64,000 nucleotides of DNA. It comes from an uncultured Candidatus Saccharibacteria bacterium (GTDB lineage Bacteria > Patescibacteriota > Saccharimonadia > Saccharimonadales > Saccharimonadaceae). A model generated the notes under the pieces. That model was not told the origin of the DNA and searched no databases. It was given only the letters and a program-made list of their open reading frames with translations. Shown here piece after piece: positions 8,027 to 17,111 of this stretch (position 1 is the stretch's first letter; every line of letters starts with the position of its first letter). The stretch spans positions 1-64,000 of the forward strand of contig CALIMM010000016.1 in assembly GCA_938045445.1 (NCBI GenBank). Direction: 5' to 3'. Both the position numbers and the translations under genes were made by a program.

Positions 8027-9700
8027 ATGCGCATGCCGCGGCAACGAATAATTATCATCACTATCCTAAGCCTCTGTCTTGGAGGCTTCGTTGCCGTGAT
8101 GATGGCGCTTGGCATGCGTATCTTTTTCGTCACAACGCCAAGCATGGCGACTGCCGCACCAGTTGGCTCGCTCGTTGTCACCCAGCCAGCCAACAGCTAC
8201 CACCCTGGCGATATCATTACCTTCCAGCGCCACGGCCGAACGTATACTCATCGGATTCAGTCCATCACCAACCAGCGCATCCTCACCAAGGGCGACCTCA
8301 ACCATGCGGCCGATCCATTCCCTATTGAGCACAATGCCATCATTGGTAAAGCAATTTTCATCAACCGATGGCTTGGCTGGGTGTGGCTGATGGCGCCATG
8401 GGTGGTGATTGGTTGGCTCATCATCCACCTAGCCACCCGCCGAGCTCGCCCAACGTGGCGCTGGTATTATCGGATCATCGGTATGACACTAGTGCTCTGC
8501 GCTGTATCACTGTGGTTTCATCCGTGGATCAACTTTAGTGTGCTCAGCGTTCTCCCCTCAGACAAAGGCGCCCTTATGCACATCGTCAACACTGGCGTCT
8601 TTCCAATCGACGCAGTCGGTACAGTGCTCTACCCCGGCCAAGATGCTACCATTACCGTCTCGGTACAAAATAGCCATGGGCAGTATTTTTTCATGCCAAC
8701 GATTCATTACACAGCCTGGGTCCTCTTGTGTATTATGCTCATTTGTCTTATCCCCTTTGGGCTGATGCTCTACGGCCTCCGCCAGCTATCTCGGCCCACT
8801 CCAGTCGATAGCTCACCGCAACCATTGCCCATCACTTCTGTCATCGTCGCAGCGATTATTACCCTGGTGGGGATATGCTTCATTATCTTTCATAACTTTT
8901 ATCTAACAAGCGGGGCGTTTTCCGGTACGATCCGCAACAGTGCTAATACTGCGCGCCCCGTGCTCTACAACTGCACTGATGCCACCAAGCTCACTGCCCC
9001 CTCGCAGGCGCTCTTCATCTACGGCATGACATTCTTCGATACTGGCACTACCGAGCGCGACCTATCTGGTAATAACAATAAGGGTACCTGGCTCACGCGC
9101 ACGGCCGCTGCTCATGGTTCACAATCATATGCCTGTCGCCGCGACCGTGTGCGCAGCACCCTCTTCAAAGATACCTGCCTCGCCTACCCCACACCGGTTG
9201 ATAACCCCAACCCTTTTACCCTCTCTGTCTGGTTTAATACCAGCAAATATGGGGCAGATAATGGGCGCATTGCTGGCTTTACTAGCACACCGGACAATGG
9301 CGCTGACCCAAGCTTAGACCGCGTCCTCTTTCTCGATAAGCAAGGGCGCATTGCCTTTGCAGTGTGGCCCAATGCCACACGCTCTGTCTTCTCACCAGCG
9401 GGCAAAAACTACGCCGATGGCAAGTGGCACCACGTCGCTGCCTCAATCTCACCACAAGGGATGCGGCTCTATGCCGATGGCGTACTGGTTGCTCACGACC
9501 CGAGTGTCACGCAGGCCCAAAACTTCCGCGGTTACTGGAAGTTTGGCTGTGGGCGCTTTAGCGAGTGGCGTAATGGCGATGACACACCTATTAACAGCAC
9601 AAACACATTCTTCACTGGCATGATGCAGTTTGGGGCTGTCCACACCACCGCGCTGAATGATGCCCAGGTGCAAGAAATCTACCTTGCTGGCACAAAATAG
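8027..9700 (+). CDS. SipW-like signal peptidase I fused to a LamG domain
   Basis: This 557-residue protein joins two parts. Residues 1-280 form an S26 signal peptidase with a first membrane helix (7-30), Ser39 in TPSMA, His75 in THRIQ where bacterial enzymes have lysine, TKGDLNHAADP, and further membrane helices near 120, 150 and 230. Residues about 310-557 form an extracellular LamG/concanavalin-like domain (NPFTLSVWFNTSK, GKWHHVAASI). The histidine variant is that of SipW and eukaryotic/archaeal peptidases. It follows the TasA-like gene by 18 bases, its likely substrate. The fusion to a carbohydrate- or protein-binding domain is unusual. Confidence 0.83.
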   Translation: MRMPRQRIIIITILSLCLGGFVAVMMALGMRIFFVTTPSMATAAPVGSLVVTQPANSYHPGDIITFQRHGRTYTHRIQSITNQRILTKGDLNHAADPFPIEHNAIIGKAIFINRWLGWVWLMAPWVVIGWLIIHLATRRARPTWRWYYRIIGMTLVLCAVSLWFHPWINFSVLSVLPSDKGALMHIVNTGVFPIDAVGTVLYPGQDATITVSVQNSHGQYFFMPTIHYTAWVLLCIMLICLIPFGLMLYGLRQLSRPTPVDSSPQPLPITSVIVAAIITLVGICFIIFHNFYLTSGAFSGTIRNSANTARPVLYNCTDATKLTAPSQALFIYGMTFFDTGTTERDLSGNNNKGTWLTRTAAAHGSQSYACRRDRVRSTLFKDTCLAYPTPVDNPNPFTLSVWFNTSKYGADNGRIAGFTSTPDNGADPSLDRVLFLDKQGRIAFAVWPNATRSVFSPAGKNYADGKWHHVAASISPQGMRLYADGVLVAHDPSVTQAQNFRGYWKFGCGRFSEWRNGDDTPINSTNTFFTGMMQFGAVHTTALNDAQVQEIYLAGTK

Positions 9701-9786
9701 CGCACGATGAGCTACTCTTGTATTCTTAGCCATTACATCGTTTTGCTCTCATTGCAAGCATCAAGCGCCTGATATATACTATATGC

Positions 9787-10359
9787 ATGAAATATATGCG
9801 TAGCACACTCACTAACCTCTCTGCTCTTCTCCGCCATGTATGGCTGCCGCTTGTGGTAATAATTCTGCTCATCGTGGTAGGCGTTGGCATGAGCACTGTC
9901 CTGCACGCAATGCGACCCGAACCACTCTGGACGAACGCGACGAAGGAACTCGCGCAGCGAGTGAAAAGCGAGGCCACGCAGTCGCTCGACATTGCCCTAA
10001 GCCGCGGTGAATTTATCAATATTGATGGGCCAGGTGGTATCGTCATCGGCACTATCACCGACCACACCGCACGTCAGCGTCTGCTCGCTAGCCAGCCATT
10101 TCGCGATTGCAAATTTGGTTGCACGGGGTGGATGGCATATTCGCGGCTTGGGCGCACATTGCCACTTGATTCTTCAGAAAAGGTGTCTGGCACAGCACAT
10201 ACTCTACTAAACTCAGCCACTACGCCAGATAGCTCGTGTATCATTCGCTTTCATTATCTTGGCCAACCACTCCCAGACAAACACGGCTCGCCCGACCTAG
10301 ACATCATCTGCCTCTCACAAAGGACAGGTGCGTTTGTGTATGAGTTTCGGGCGGCGTAG
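9787..10359 (+). CDS. Membrane-anchored protein of unknown function
   Basis: The 190-residue protein has one N-terminal membrane segment (about 18-41) and an exported domain with four cysteines (FRDCKFGC, SSCIIRF, DIICLS) that could form disulfides. No family is recognised. The gene is leaderless: TATACT at 9775-9780 is 6 bases from the ATG. It follows the TasA/SipW pair and may belong to the same surface system, but it has its own promoter. Confidence 0.65.
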   Translation: MKYMRSTLTNLSALLRHVWLPLVVIILLIVVGVGMSTVLHAMRPEPLWTNATKELAQRVKSEATQSLDIALSRGEFINIDGPGGIVIGTITDHTARQRLLASQPFRDCKFGCTGWMAYSRLGRTLPLDSSEKVSGTAHTLLNSATTPDSSCIIRFHYLGQPLPDKHGSPDLDIICLSQRTGAFVYEFRAA

Positions 10360-10423
10360 CAGCGCTAGCTAGCAGCACTATATTTAGTATTAAATAGCAG
10401 AGTAGCTACTCTCAAATATATCC

Positions 10424-10789
10424 TTAAACGTAGGCTTGTCCACGATGAGCTTCACGTTCTGCGCGTAGGCGTGCATCAATGATTCGACATACTTCGTTAG
10501 GATCCTCGAGCTTTGACAGTCTAGTGAGAAAAGCTATATGGCCAGAATTACTTTCCTCTACTATTGAGCGTGGCATGCGTTTTTTTGTGTGAAATCTAAA
10601 GAACTCCTTCATTGCATCTTCGGCGCTTACAAGCTCTGCAGTCTTTGTGTCTACAATCGCCACCTCACCAAGCCGAAGCCTTTGAATAATCTCACGCTCC
10701 TCAGGACTTAGCTTAATCTCGCTCGCATCGACACGATCATCTTCTGGTTGCACTGGTGGTTTGTCGGTGAGTGGAGGTCTTTTGTTCAT
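10424..10789 (-). CDS. Small charged cytosolic protein, function unknown
   Basis: The 121-residue protein is highly charged, with a Pro-rich N-terminus and helical C-terminus, and no membrane segment. No domain is recognised; it does not clearly match an antitoxin family despite its size. TATAAT lies 9 bases before the ATG, giving a transcript with almost no leader. It is downstream of the rclA-like gene on the same strand but separated by about 70 bases and has its own promoter. Confidence 0.6.
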   Translation of the reverse strand: MNKRPPLTDKPPVQPEDDRVDASEIKLSPEEREIIQRLRLGEVAIVDTKTAELVSAEDAMKEFFRFHTKKRMPRSIVEESNSGHIAFLTRLSKLEDPNEVCRIIDARLRAEREAHRGQAYV

Positions 10790-10860
10790 AGTGTTTTTAT
10801 TATAAAACAGTCTGCTACTCTACACAATATGCACTATTTATCGCCTCGTTAACACAGTAC

Positions 10861-12186
10861 TTACAGCGCAAACAAATCATTCAACGCCTCACTCACCGTT
10901 GGGTGAGTAAATATCTGGTCGCGCAGCGTAGTATAGGGTAAACCAGCGTCCATTGCTGTTTTGATGGTGTTGATCACCTCGGGCGCTTGCTGGCAAAAGA
11001 GCGTCGCGCCAAGAATGTGGCCTGTCGATGGCTGCACCACTGCTTTGAGCATACCCGTTGTTTTATTATCAACATGCATGCGCGGCACGGCCATAGCTGG
11101 CAACTCTTTAACCTTCACGTCGTCACCATACTGCGCGCGAGCTGCTGCTTCGGTCAGGCCAACACGCGCCAGTGGTGTCTGCATAAATATCACATGAGGC
11201 AGTACTGCACGCTGCGCCCGCGTATAACTACCATCACCAAGGAGCTGGCTCTTTACGATACGAAAGTCGTCGAGCGACACATAGGTATACTGCGGCCCAC
11301 CATTAACATCGCCCAGCGCCCAGATATGTGGCTGAGTGGTTTGCAAATGATCATTAACGACAATAGCACCGCGCTCGTCAGTCTCCACACCAGCGGCGGC
11401 GAGGCCAAGCTGGCTTGTATTAGGCCGGCGGCCAGCGGCCACGAGCACAGCATCATATACTTGCTCATCACTGCCACTCATCACAGCAACGCCGCGGTCT
11501 GTATCACGTACCTGCTGTATGTCTGATGCAAGCACCAGTGTTATACCCTGCTCCTCCAGAGCCTGAGCAACTGCCTGCGCGACAGATGACTCTTCGTGCG
11601 GAAGCAGCTGCGCCCGGCGATGGTAGAGCGTGACCTCCACACCAAGAGCTGCATAGGTCGAGGCAAACTCCAGACCAATCGGCCCAGCACCAATCACCGC
11701 CAGCCGCTGTGGCTTGAGCTGCTGGTTGAGTACCTCCGTACTGGTATAGACATGGGTCGATTGCTCAAGGCCGGCAATCGCTGGCATCACCGGCACTGCA
11801 CCGGTATTAATGAACAACCGTTCTGCCTGCAGCTCAATATGCTCCTCACCCGCTTGGACACTCACTGTGTGCGCGTCAACAAACGATGCAACGCCATCAA
11901 TAACCATCACACCTGGGTTATCCGCCAGCATATGGTAGTTCTTGCTATTGAGCTTTGTCACGACCGCTGTTTTGCGCGCAAATGCTTCGTCGATCGACCG
12001 GCCAGCTGCTGCCGCACTCACGAGCGTCTTGGTAGGAATACACGCGATATTGATGCACGTGCCACCATACATCTGTGGCGATTGCTCCACCAGCGCTACC
12101 CGCTGACCCGCCCCAGCGAGCGCTACCGCTAGCGTCTTGCCTGCCTTACCAAAACCAATAATCAGTGCATCAAATTGTGTGTGCAT
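10861..12186 (-). CDS. rclA: RclA-like flavoprotein disulfide reductase
   Basis: The 441-residue protein follows the pyridine nucleotide-disulfide oxidoreductase plan: FAD-binding GFGKAG (11-16), redox cysteines Cys44 and Cys49 in GGTCINIACIPTK, an NAD(P)-binding GAGPIGLEFA, a second FAD motif ALGDVNGG, and a C-terminal dimer domain ending DQIFTHPTVSEALNDLF. Its N-terminus is very close to my memory of E. coli RclA, a cytosolic Cu(II) reductase that protects against hypochlorous acid. Oral bacteria meet such oxidants. An operator-like promoter precedes it. The start has an AAGGAGA site. Confidence 0.85.
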   Translation of the reverse strand: MHTQFDALIIGFGKAGKTLAVALAGAGQRVALVEQSPQMYGGTCINIACIPTKTLVSAAAAGRSIDEAFARKTAVVTKLNSKNYHMLADNPGVMVIDGVASFVDAHTVSVQAGEEHIELQAERLFINTGAVPVMPAIAGLEQSTHVYTSTEVLNQQLKPQRLAVIGAGPIGLEFASTYAALGVEVTLYHRRAQLLPHEESSVAQAVAQALEEQGITLVLASDIQQVRDTDRGVAVMSGSDEQVYDAVLVAAGRRPNTSQLGLAAAGVETDERGAIVVNDHLQTTQPHIWALGDVNGGPQYTYVSLDDFRIVKSQLLGDGSYTRAQRAVLPHVIFMQTPLARVGLTEAAARAQYGDDVKVKELPAMAVPRMHVDNKTTGMLKAVVQPSTGHILGATLFCQQAPEVINTIKTAMDAGLPYTTLRDQIFTHPTVSEALNDLFAL

Positions 12187-12206
12187 TATACTTCTCCTTC
12201 GTCAAC

Positions 12207-12244
12207 ATTATCGCATAGATTACACCTAATGTAAATGAATTACA
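12207..12244 (-). promoter_or_regulatory. Promoter and operator-like repeats of the rclA-like gene
   Basis: On the minus strand TTTACA (12230-12235) and GATAAT (12207-12212) are 17 bases apart. Across and upstream of the -35 run three half-sites in alternating orientation with 5-base spacers: TTACA 12220-12224, TGTAA 12230-12234, TTACA 12240-12244. The 10-base period places them on one face of the helix, as for a dimeric repressor or activator. The regulator is not identified; the TetR genes in this window are not adjacent. Confidence 0.55.
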
Positions 12245-12330
12245 ATAATGATTCGTTTAGTATACTACTCAAGAACAAGACGCGCGCGTCTGTCACCTAT
12301 CCTACCTCATTTCACTCAAGTGTATAAAAC

Positions 12331-13341
12331 TCAGCGCCGCCGCGCGAGCACTGGCTGCACCCGATCAACCCGGTTCGTCCAGACATACCCGCCAAACTGT
12401 GGCGGTATCTGCGTCACGCTCTCCGCTGTATCAAACCCAGCTGACCACTGTCCATCGCCTTCGACCAACATTACTCGCGTGTTTACCGCCGCCATCCGGT
12501 CAACAAACTTACCTGGCCAGCCCCATAGCAGTGGTGCATAGCGCCGCGGCATATGCAGCTCCATATTATGCAGCTCCTGCGGCACATAACCCGTCCAACC
12601 AACCGCTACGTACCGTAGCAACCCGGCTTTCATCATCGCCTTGGAGCAGAGACGCAGCGTCGCACTTTGTTGGCGCAGCCAGGCAATGCCATCATCGTTG
12701 CCGTAGACCGTCATCTGCTTGAAGCGTTCCGGGTCCATTGCCCGGAGCTTTCTCCACAGCACTTCGTATGTCTGGTGGTTGCCATCCTTAACGTGTAAAA
12801 GAAGATCCTTGTGTGGAAAGGCTGCCAGCACCTCATCAAGCGTGGGCATCAAGCCCACCCCTTTGCCGCGGAATGGAAAGGTTTTGCCACCATCCGCCGT
12901 GTAGCCATAACCAATGTCAAGCTGCTTGAGCTCAGCCATAGTGTAGTTGCCAATCTCGCCCTTGGCCTCTGTGCGGTATTCCAGTGTTGCATCATGGAAG
13001 ACCGCGAGTTGCTTATCTTTCGTGAGCTTGAGGTCAAGCTCCACCACATCCGCACCATGATCAAAGGCGGCGCGCATAGATGGGATTGTATTCTCAAGAT
13101 AGGGGTGTTCGGGCTTATCTATAATGGCTGCAGTGTTAGTGTCATTACCAACCTTGCTATAGTCAAATGTCTGCGCCAGGCCTCGGTGAGCGAGTATCCG
13201 TGGGTGCTGCGTCGGCACAAAGAGACTCGTATTATTGAGCCACAACCCCATTATAATCACTACAATTACTGTCAACCCCCGCCAGTGCTGCCGACTCCAC
13301 CGAGTTACTGCGTGTGCTATTTTCCGAAATTTATAAGGCAT
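12331..13341 (-). CDS. Membrane-anchored glycerophosphodiester phosphodiesterase
   Basis: The 336-residue protein has a membrane segment at about 21-41 and then a GDPD TIM barrel beginning ILAHRGLAQ, with ENTIPSMRAAFDHGADVVELDLKLTKD and FHDATLE carrying the usual metal ligands and the second catalytic histidine. It would hydrolyse glycerophosphodiesters at the outer face, perhaps to scavenge host lipid head groups. The start has a strong AAGGAGGAG site. The following gene (HhH protein) is on the same strand but upstream in transcription by about 37 bases. Confidence 0.87.
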   Translation of the reverse strand: MPYKFRKIAHAVTRWSRQHWRGLTVIVVIIMGLWLNNTSLFVPTQHPRILAHRGLAQTFDYSKVGNDTNTAAIIDKPEHPYLENTIPSMRAAFDHGADVVELDLKLTKDKQLAVFHDATLEYRTEAKGEIGNYTMAELKQLDIGYGYTADGGKTFPFRGKGVGLMPTLDEVLAAFPHKDLLLHVKDGNHQTYEVLWRKLRAMDPERFKQMTVYGNDDGIAWLRQQSATLRLCSKAMMKAGLLRYVAVGWTGYVPQELHNMELHMPRRYAPLLWGWPGKFVDRMAAVNTRVMLVEGDGQWSAGFDTAESVTQIPPQFGGYVWTNRVDRVQPVLARRR

Positions 13342-13378
13342 TACTCCTCCTTATCTCTGGTATTTTCTCACTATATCT

Positions 13379-13825
13379 TCACTCCACACGCTGAGCAATT
13401 AGCCCCTCTATGCCGCGCAGGAAAATCTCTGCCGTCTTTGGACCGACACCATAGAATGTTTGCAGACGTTTGGCGCACTCAGCTTCGCCCGAGCTACTAT
13501 CGATAAGTAGCATCAGCGAGCCATCATACCAGTCAATTAGCTGCTGCGCGCAGAGCCGCAGGGCCGTCGCTGTTTTCTCGTCGTAGCGTGTGTATTTACC
13601 CTCGTCTAGCAGCCGCACGAGGCGTCTGCGCTCCACCGCAAGCAGCGCCCACGGTGTATCAAGCTGGTGCTCCACCAAGAGACGCCAAGTCTGCACCGCC
13701 ACCGGTGATTGAATCGGCTTACCCAGCAGATACACCAAGAGAAACCAGCGAAAGAGGTCTAGCTCATCATGCGCAATATCGAGCGCGAAGTCGTCGGGAT
13801 GGTGTGAGCGAACAGAGCGAGCCAT
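13379..13825 (-). CDS. Short helix-hairpin-helix (endonuclease III-like) protein
   Basis: The 148-residue protein resembles the N-terminal part of HhH-GPD DNA glycosylases. The hairpin motif YGVGPKTAEIF at about 125-135 matches the LPGVGxKTA signature, including its lysine. The chain ends about 12 residues later, before the region that carries the catalytic aspartate (VDTHV in endonuclease III) and the iron-sulfur cluster. It is therefore either a truncated, non-catalytic DNA binder or a divergent small family. The gdpD gene follows 37 bases downstream and could be co-transcribed. Confidence 0.65.
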   Translation of the reverse strand: MARSVRSHHPDDFALDIAHDELDLFRWFLLVYLLGKPIQSPVAVQTWRLLVEHQLDTPWALLAVERRRLVRLLDEGKYTRYDEKTATALRLCAQQLIDWYDGSLMLLIDSSSGEAECAKRLQTFYGVGPKTAEIFLRGIEGLIAQRVE

Positions 13826-13922
13826 ATTCCATATTATTCTCTAGGTTGGAGTTTATTGTCAAATGAAACGAGCCACGCCGCAGGCTCTGCACCATGTATC
13901 AGTAAGCACAACCAGTAAACAA

Positions 13923-13951
13923 TTGCATTTCGTGCAACACATTGCTAGAAT
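13923..13951 (+). promoter_or_regulatory. Promoter of the LPHTG surface protein
   Basis: TTGCAT at 13923-13928 and TAGAAT at 13946-13951 are 17 bases apart. Transcription would start near 13958, about 40 bases before the chosen ATG at 13998 and well after the alternative ATG at 13863. Confidence 0.5.
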
Positions 13952-13997
13952 ATACATAGAACATTTAGCTAACATTGGTGGTCTATGGGGGTACATC

Positions 13998-15617
13998 ATG
14001 TTTCGGAAACTCGTATCAAACTTATCGCTCAGTCCGGCGATCGTCGGCCAACTGGGTTTCTACGCGAAGCGCTTACGCAAAGAGGAAGCGACGCGCCGCC
14101 TGGGACTGATCTTTACTGCGCTCGCACTCGTCGTGCAGTCATTCACGCTGCTTGCGCCACCAGAATCAGCTAACGCCGCCGACCCAAGCGATATGATCTA
14201 CGGTGGTATTAGCAATGGCTCACAGCTGATGGCGCACTACGACGCCAACACTAATAACATCCGCGACCTCTACAGCACCATCGGCATTACTCGTGCCGAG
14301 CTACAGCAAGCGACGACTCGCCTCGAGACCCGGCGCAGCACCGAGAGCACCTACTCGTGGGGAATGACGCCACATTTTAGTGCCGCTCAGGGCGAGGGTG
14401 TGTATTCTGTGAAGGCAGCGCAAGGTGGAATGCGTAACTTCTACTACCGGCCACACCGCTTGTGGGGAAACTTCACCTACCGAGCATTCGTTGGCCACTC
14501 AGCGAAGTTTGGCTGGTTCGCCATTATGCTCAACTGTGGTAACCTCATTACCCAGACAGTGCCACCCGCACCTGTTTGCCCACCCGGCCAGGTCGGTACC
14601 TATCCAAACTGCAGCACGCCGCCATCCGTCGTCAAGCCAACGCCAGTGGCAAGCTGTAGTGGCCTTGTCATCAACAAGAACGACACCACCTACCAATTCA
14701 CCGCTGCGGCATCTGCCCAGCATGGTGCTACCATCACCGGCTATGTCTTCCAGGTCTACCGCGATGGCAAGCTCGTCAAAACACTCGAGAGTAGTACGCC
14801 TACCGTCAGCTACAGCGAGAAAACGCCCGGTTCGTACCGCGTCGTCCTCACTGTCAAAACTTCTCTGGGCGACCGTACTAGCGAAGCCTGTGCCAAGACC
14901 TTCGTCATCGCTGCACCCGCCCGTTGCCCGGTCAATCCTACCCTGCTCAAAGATGACGCCCGTTGCCAGCCCTGCCCAGGCAACAACACCCTCTGGTTAG
15001 AAGACAAGACCTGTACTGCCAAATTCGTCCAGACCAAGAGTGGCCATAACCTCACCCAAAACAGTGCTGAGACAACCACCGTCACCGCCAAAGCCCACGA
15101 CCGCATTACCTACAAGCTTAGCGTCACCAACAAAGGTCTCAATGCCGAGAAATTCACCTTTAGCGACAACCTCGGTGACGTCCTTCAATACGCTACAGTC
15201 GTCGACGCTGGTGGTGGTACTCTTAGCAAAGACACCAATCAAAGCGCCAGCACCGATGCAACCATCCTCAGTTGGCCAGCCGTGGAAATCAAACCAGGTG
15301 AGAGCCAAGAGCGGCAATTTACCGTCCAGCTCAAAGACCAGATTCCTTCGATGGGTACTGGCACCAGCAATGCAACCTCCTACGATTGCCGCATCGATAA
15401 CACCTTCGGCAATACACTCAGCACCAAGGTAGATTGCCCTGCCGAGAAGCGCGTCGTTGAGCAAGTGGTAACCGAGCTACCCCACACTGGTAGCAGCGAG
15501 AATATCATCTTTGCTGGCATCGTCCTTGCGGTAGTAGTCTTCTTCTACGCTCGCTCACGCCAACTCAGCACCGAGATCCGCCTCGTGCGCCGTAACTTTA
15601 ACGCCGGAACAATCTAA
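13998..15617 (+). CDS. Sortase-type surface protein with PKD-like and DUF11-like domains
   Basis: The 539-residue protein has a long signal sequence ending at SANAAD (about residues 40-65), a novel N-terminal domain, a Cys/Pro-rich linker, a PKD-like domain (about 210-300), a second Cys-rich stretch, and a DUF11-like domain (about 345-480). It ends with LPHTG near residue 494, a membrane helix and an unusually long 20-residue basic tail. LPXTG-like signals are joined to the wall by sortase; one is encoded at 42110. The ORF could be extended to 13863, but the promoter lies inside that extension. It is probably an adhesin or host-contact protein. Confidence 0.8.
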   Translation: MFRKLVSNLSLSPAIVGQLGFYAKRLRKEEATRRLGLIFTALALVVQSFTLLAPPESANAADPSDMIYGGISNGSQLMAHYDANTNNIRDLYSTIGITRAELQQATTRLETRRSTESTYSWGMTPHFSAAQGEGVYSVKAAQGGMRNFYYRPHRLWGNFTYRAFVGHSAKFGWFAIMLNCGNLITQTVPPAPVCPPGQVGTYPNCSTPPSVVKPTPVASCSGLVINKNDTTYQFTAAASAQHGATITGYVFQVYRDGKLVKTLESSTPTVSYSEKTPGSYRVVLTVKTSLGDRTSEACAKTFVIAAPARCPVNPTLLKDDARCQPCPGNNTLWLEDKTCTAKFVQTKSGHNLTQNSAETTTVTAKAHDRITYKLSVTNKGLNAEKFTFSDNLGDVLQYATVVDAGGGTLSKDTNQSASTDATILSWPAVEIKPGESQERQFTVQLKDQIPSMGTGTSNATSYDCRIDNTFGNTLSTKVDCPAEKRVVEQVVTELPHTGSSENIIFAGIVLAVVVFFYARSRQLSTEIRLVRRNFNAGTI

Positions 15618-15631
15618 CCAAGGAGAAACCA

Positions 15632-16258
15632 ATGGCAGAACGATTTACCACCAAACGCCAACCTGAGCACCGCACCGAGCAAACCATCGAGCAATCACGC
15701 GCCGAACAGTTGACTGCCCTACGCCAATCTGGCGAACACCGCCAGTTAGAACACCCCAGCCTCCAGGGCGAAACGCGTCAGCGACGCGAAACCCTTAAGG
15801 CCGCTCGCCACGAAGCCGAGCAAGTCTACGAGCAAGCTGCCGAGCAAAAACGAGCCACTGCCGAAGCTGAGCGCCGCCAGCGCGAAACCCGCGAACAACA
15901 ACGCGCCGAGCGCCAACGCCAAGCCAGCCCAGCTGCCCAGCAAGAACGCTTCGATAAAACCATGGCAGCCGTCCAATCCCAGCTCTCGCCCTCGAGCCGC
16001 GCCTTTAGCAAAGTCATCCACAACCCAGCCATCGAGAAAGCAAGCGAAGTCACTGGCAACACCGTTGCTCGGCCCAACGCGCTGCTCTCTGGTGCCATTG
16101 CCGCCTTCGTACTCACTCTAGCTATCTACCTCATCGCCCGCTTCAACGGCTATCCACTCTCCGGTGCCGAATCCATCGCCGCCTTCGCCCTCGGCTGGCT
16201 CTGCGGCCTCGCCTTCGACTTTGTGCGCATGATGATGCTTGGTCGACGGAATGTGTAG
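15632..16258 (+). CDS. Gln/Glu/Arg-rich coiled-coil membrane protein
   Basis: The 208-residue protein begins with about 115 residues of charged, Gln-rich sequence with a strong coiled-coil pattern (repeated AEQ and ERQ runs). Two membrane segments follow, about 150-171 and 178-199, with a short basic tail. It starts 14 bases after the LPHTG protein with an AAGGAGA site, so it is co-transcribed and probably works with it, for example as a cytosolic scaffold. No family is recognised. Confidence 0.72.
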   Translation: MAERFTTKRQPEHRTEQTIEQSRAEQLTALRQSGEHRQLEHPSLQGETRQRRETLKAARHEAEQVYEQAAEQKRATAEAERRQRETREQQRAERQRQASPAAQQERFDKTMAAVQSQLSPSSRAFSKVIHNPAIEKASEVTGNTVARPNALLSGAIAAFVLTLAIYLIARFNGYPLSGAESIAAFALGWLCGLAFDFVRMMMLGRRNV

Positions 16259-16502
16259 CTTACCTCTGCAAATCACTGCTCGATCAACAACATGATTCAA
16301 TCACTGATAACGTACACTTCTCATGTGAAATAGTGCCCTATTAATCAGACTTCACTACTCTAGAGGGAGGTTACTCAGACTAGAGAGAAGTACCTGAACG
16401 ACGGTGGCTACGTATGTCATGAGCGAATGATACTACTGTCAGATTTGCTAACGAGTATGTAGAGCGTATGTTTGGCATCTTGGCGAAGGATAGATAAGCC
16501 AA

Positions 16503-16979
16503 CTATCCTATAGGCGTGCAAACCATCACCGCTCGCAAATGCAGCGTATTATCAAACTCAAAATTTGTCCAAGTGTTATTGGGATTGTCGTAGCAGATCC
16601 AAGAGCGTTTCCACTCTCCTTCTCTTGGTGGTGTGCCGAGATGTTGAATAATCTTGTCGCGCGTATCGGTGTTAGAGAAATTGACAAATAGAGAATCTGT
16701 ATAGGGTTTGTATTCCGAAACAGACGATCTACTTGGTAGAGTGTATAGCGCTACTGCTGTAAGCGTGTCATTTTCCCAATGAAATTCTACACCTGCATCA
16801 TGCAGTAACCAGAATGATTTGCTTGAACCGTACCCGAGAAATTCCTTGTCGACTTCTCGGATGACAGGAGTGCAACCTAGTTTGTCGATAATGCGTTGCA
16901 CTTCCGCCCTGACTGTCTCTCCGCTCTGTCCGACTAGTTTGATGTACTGAGTAATATTTCCATCTATTTTTATTGCCAT
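16503..16979 (-). CDS. Cytosolic protein of unknown function
   Basis: The 158-residue, mildly acidic protein has no signal or membrane segment and no recognised domain. It is aromatic-rich in the C-terminal half (FHWENDT, WKRSWICYD, WTNFEF). The ATG has a GGAG site 8 bases upstream. It is the first of three unrelated small proteins (16503-18622) on the same strand, each with its own start signal. Their size and composition recall immunity proteins of toxin systems, but no toxin is seen here and I cannot assign one. Confidence 0.6.
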   Translation of the reverse strand: MAIKIDGNITQYIKLVGQSGETVRAEVQRIIDKLGCTPVIREVDKEFLGYGSSKSFWLLHDAGVEFHWENDTLTAVALYTLPSRSSVSEYKPYTDSLFVNFSNTDTRDKIIQHLGTPPREGEWKRSWICYDNPNNTWTNFEFDNTLHLRAVMVCTPIG

Positions 16980-17111
16980 AGGTACTCCATAACGTATTTA
17001 AAATTATTTGATTAACGTATTATATAACATATTGATACCTTAAGTTGGATAGATCCTCGTATAAGATAATCAATATTTCTTCTGGTTTACTACTAAAGTA
17101 TGTTCGAAGCT

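Noticed and set aside
13863..13997. N-terminal extension of the LPHTG protein gene
   Set aside because: The TTGCAT/TAGAAT promoter lies inside it, so it cannot be part of the message.
16400..16502. Possible gene remnant ending in a short in-frame coding-like run
   Set aside because: Only about 24 codons stay open and no start or homologue can be named.
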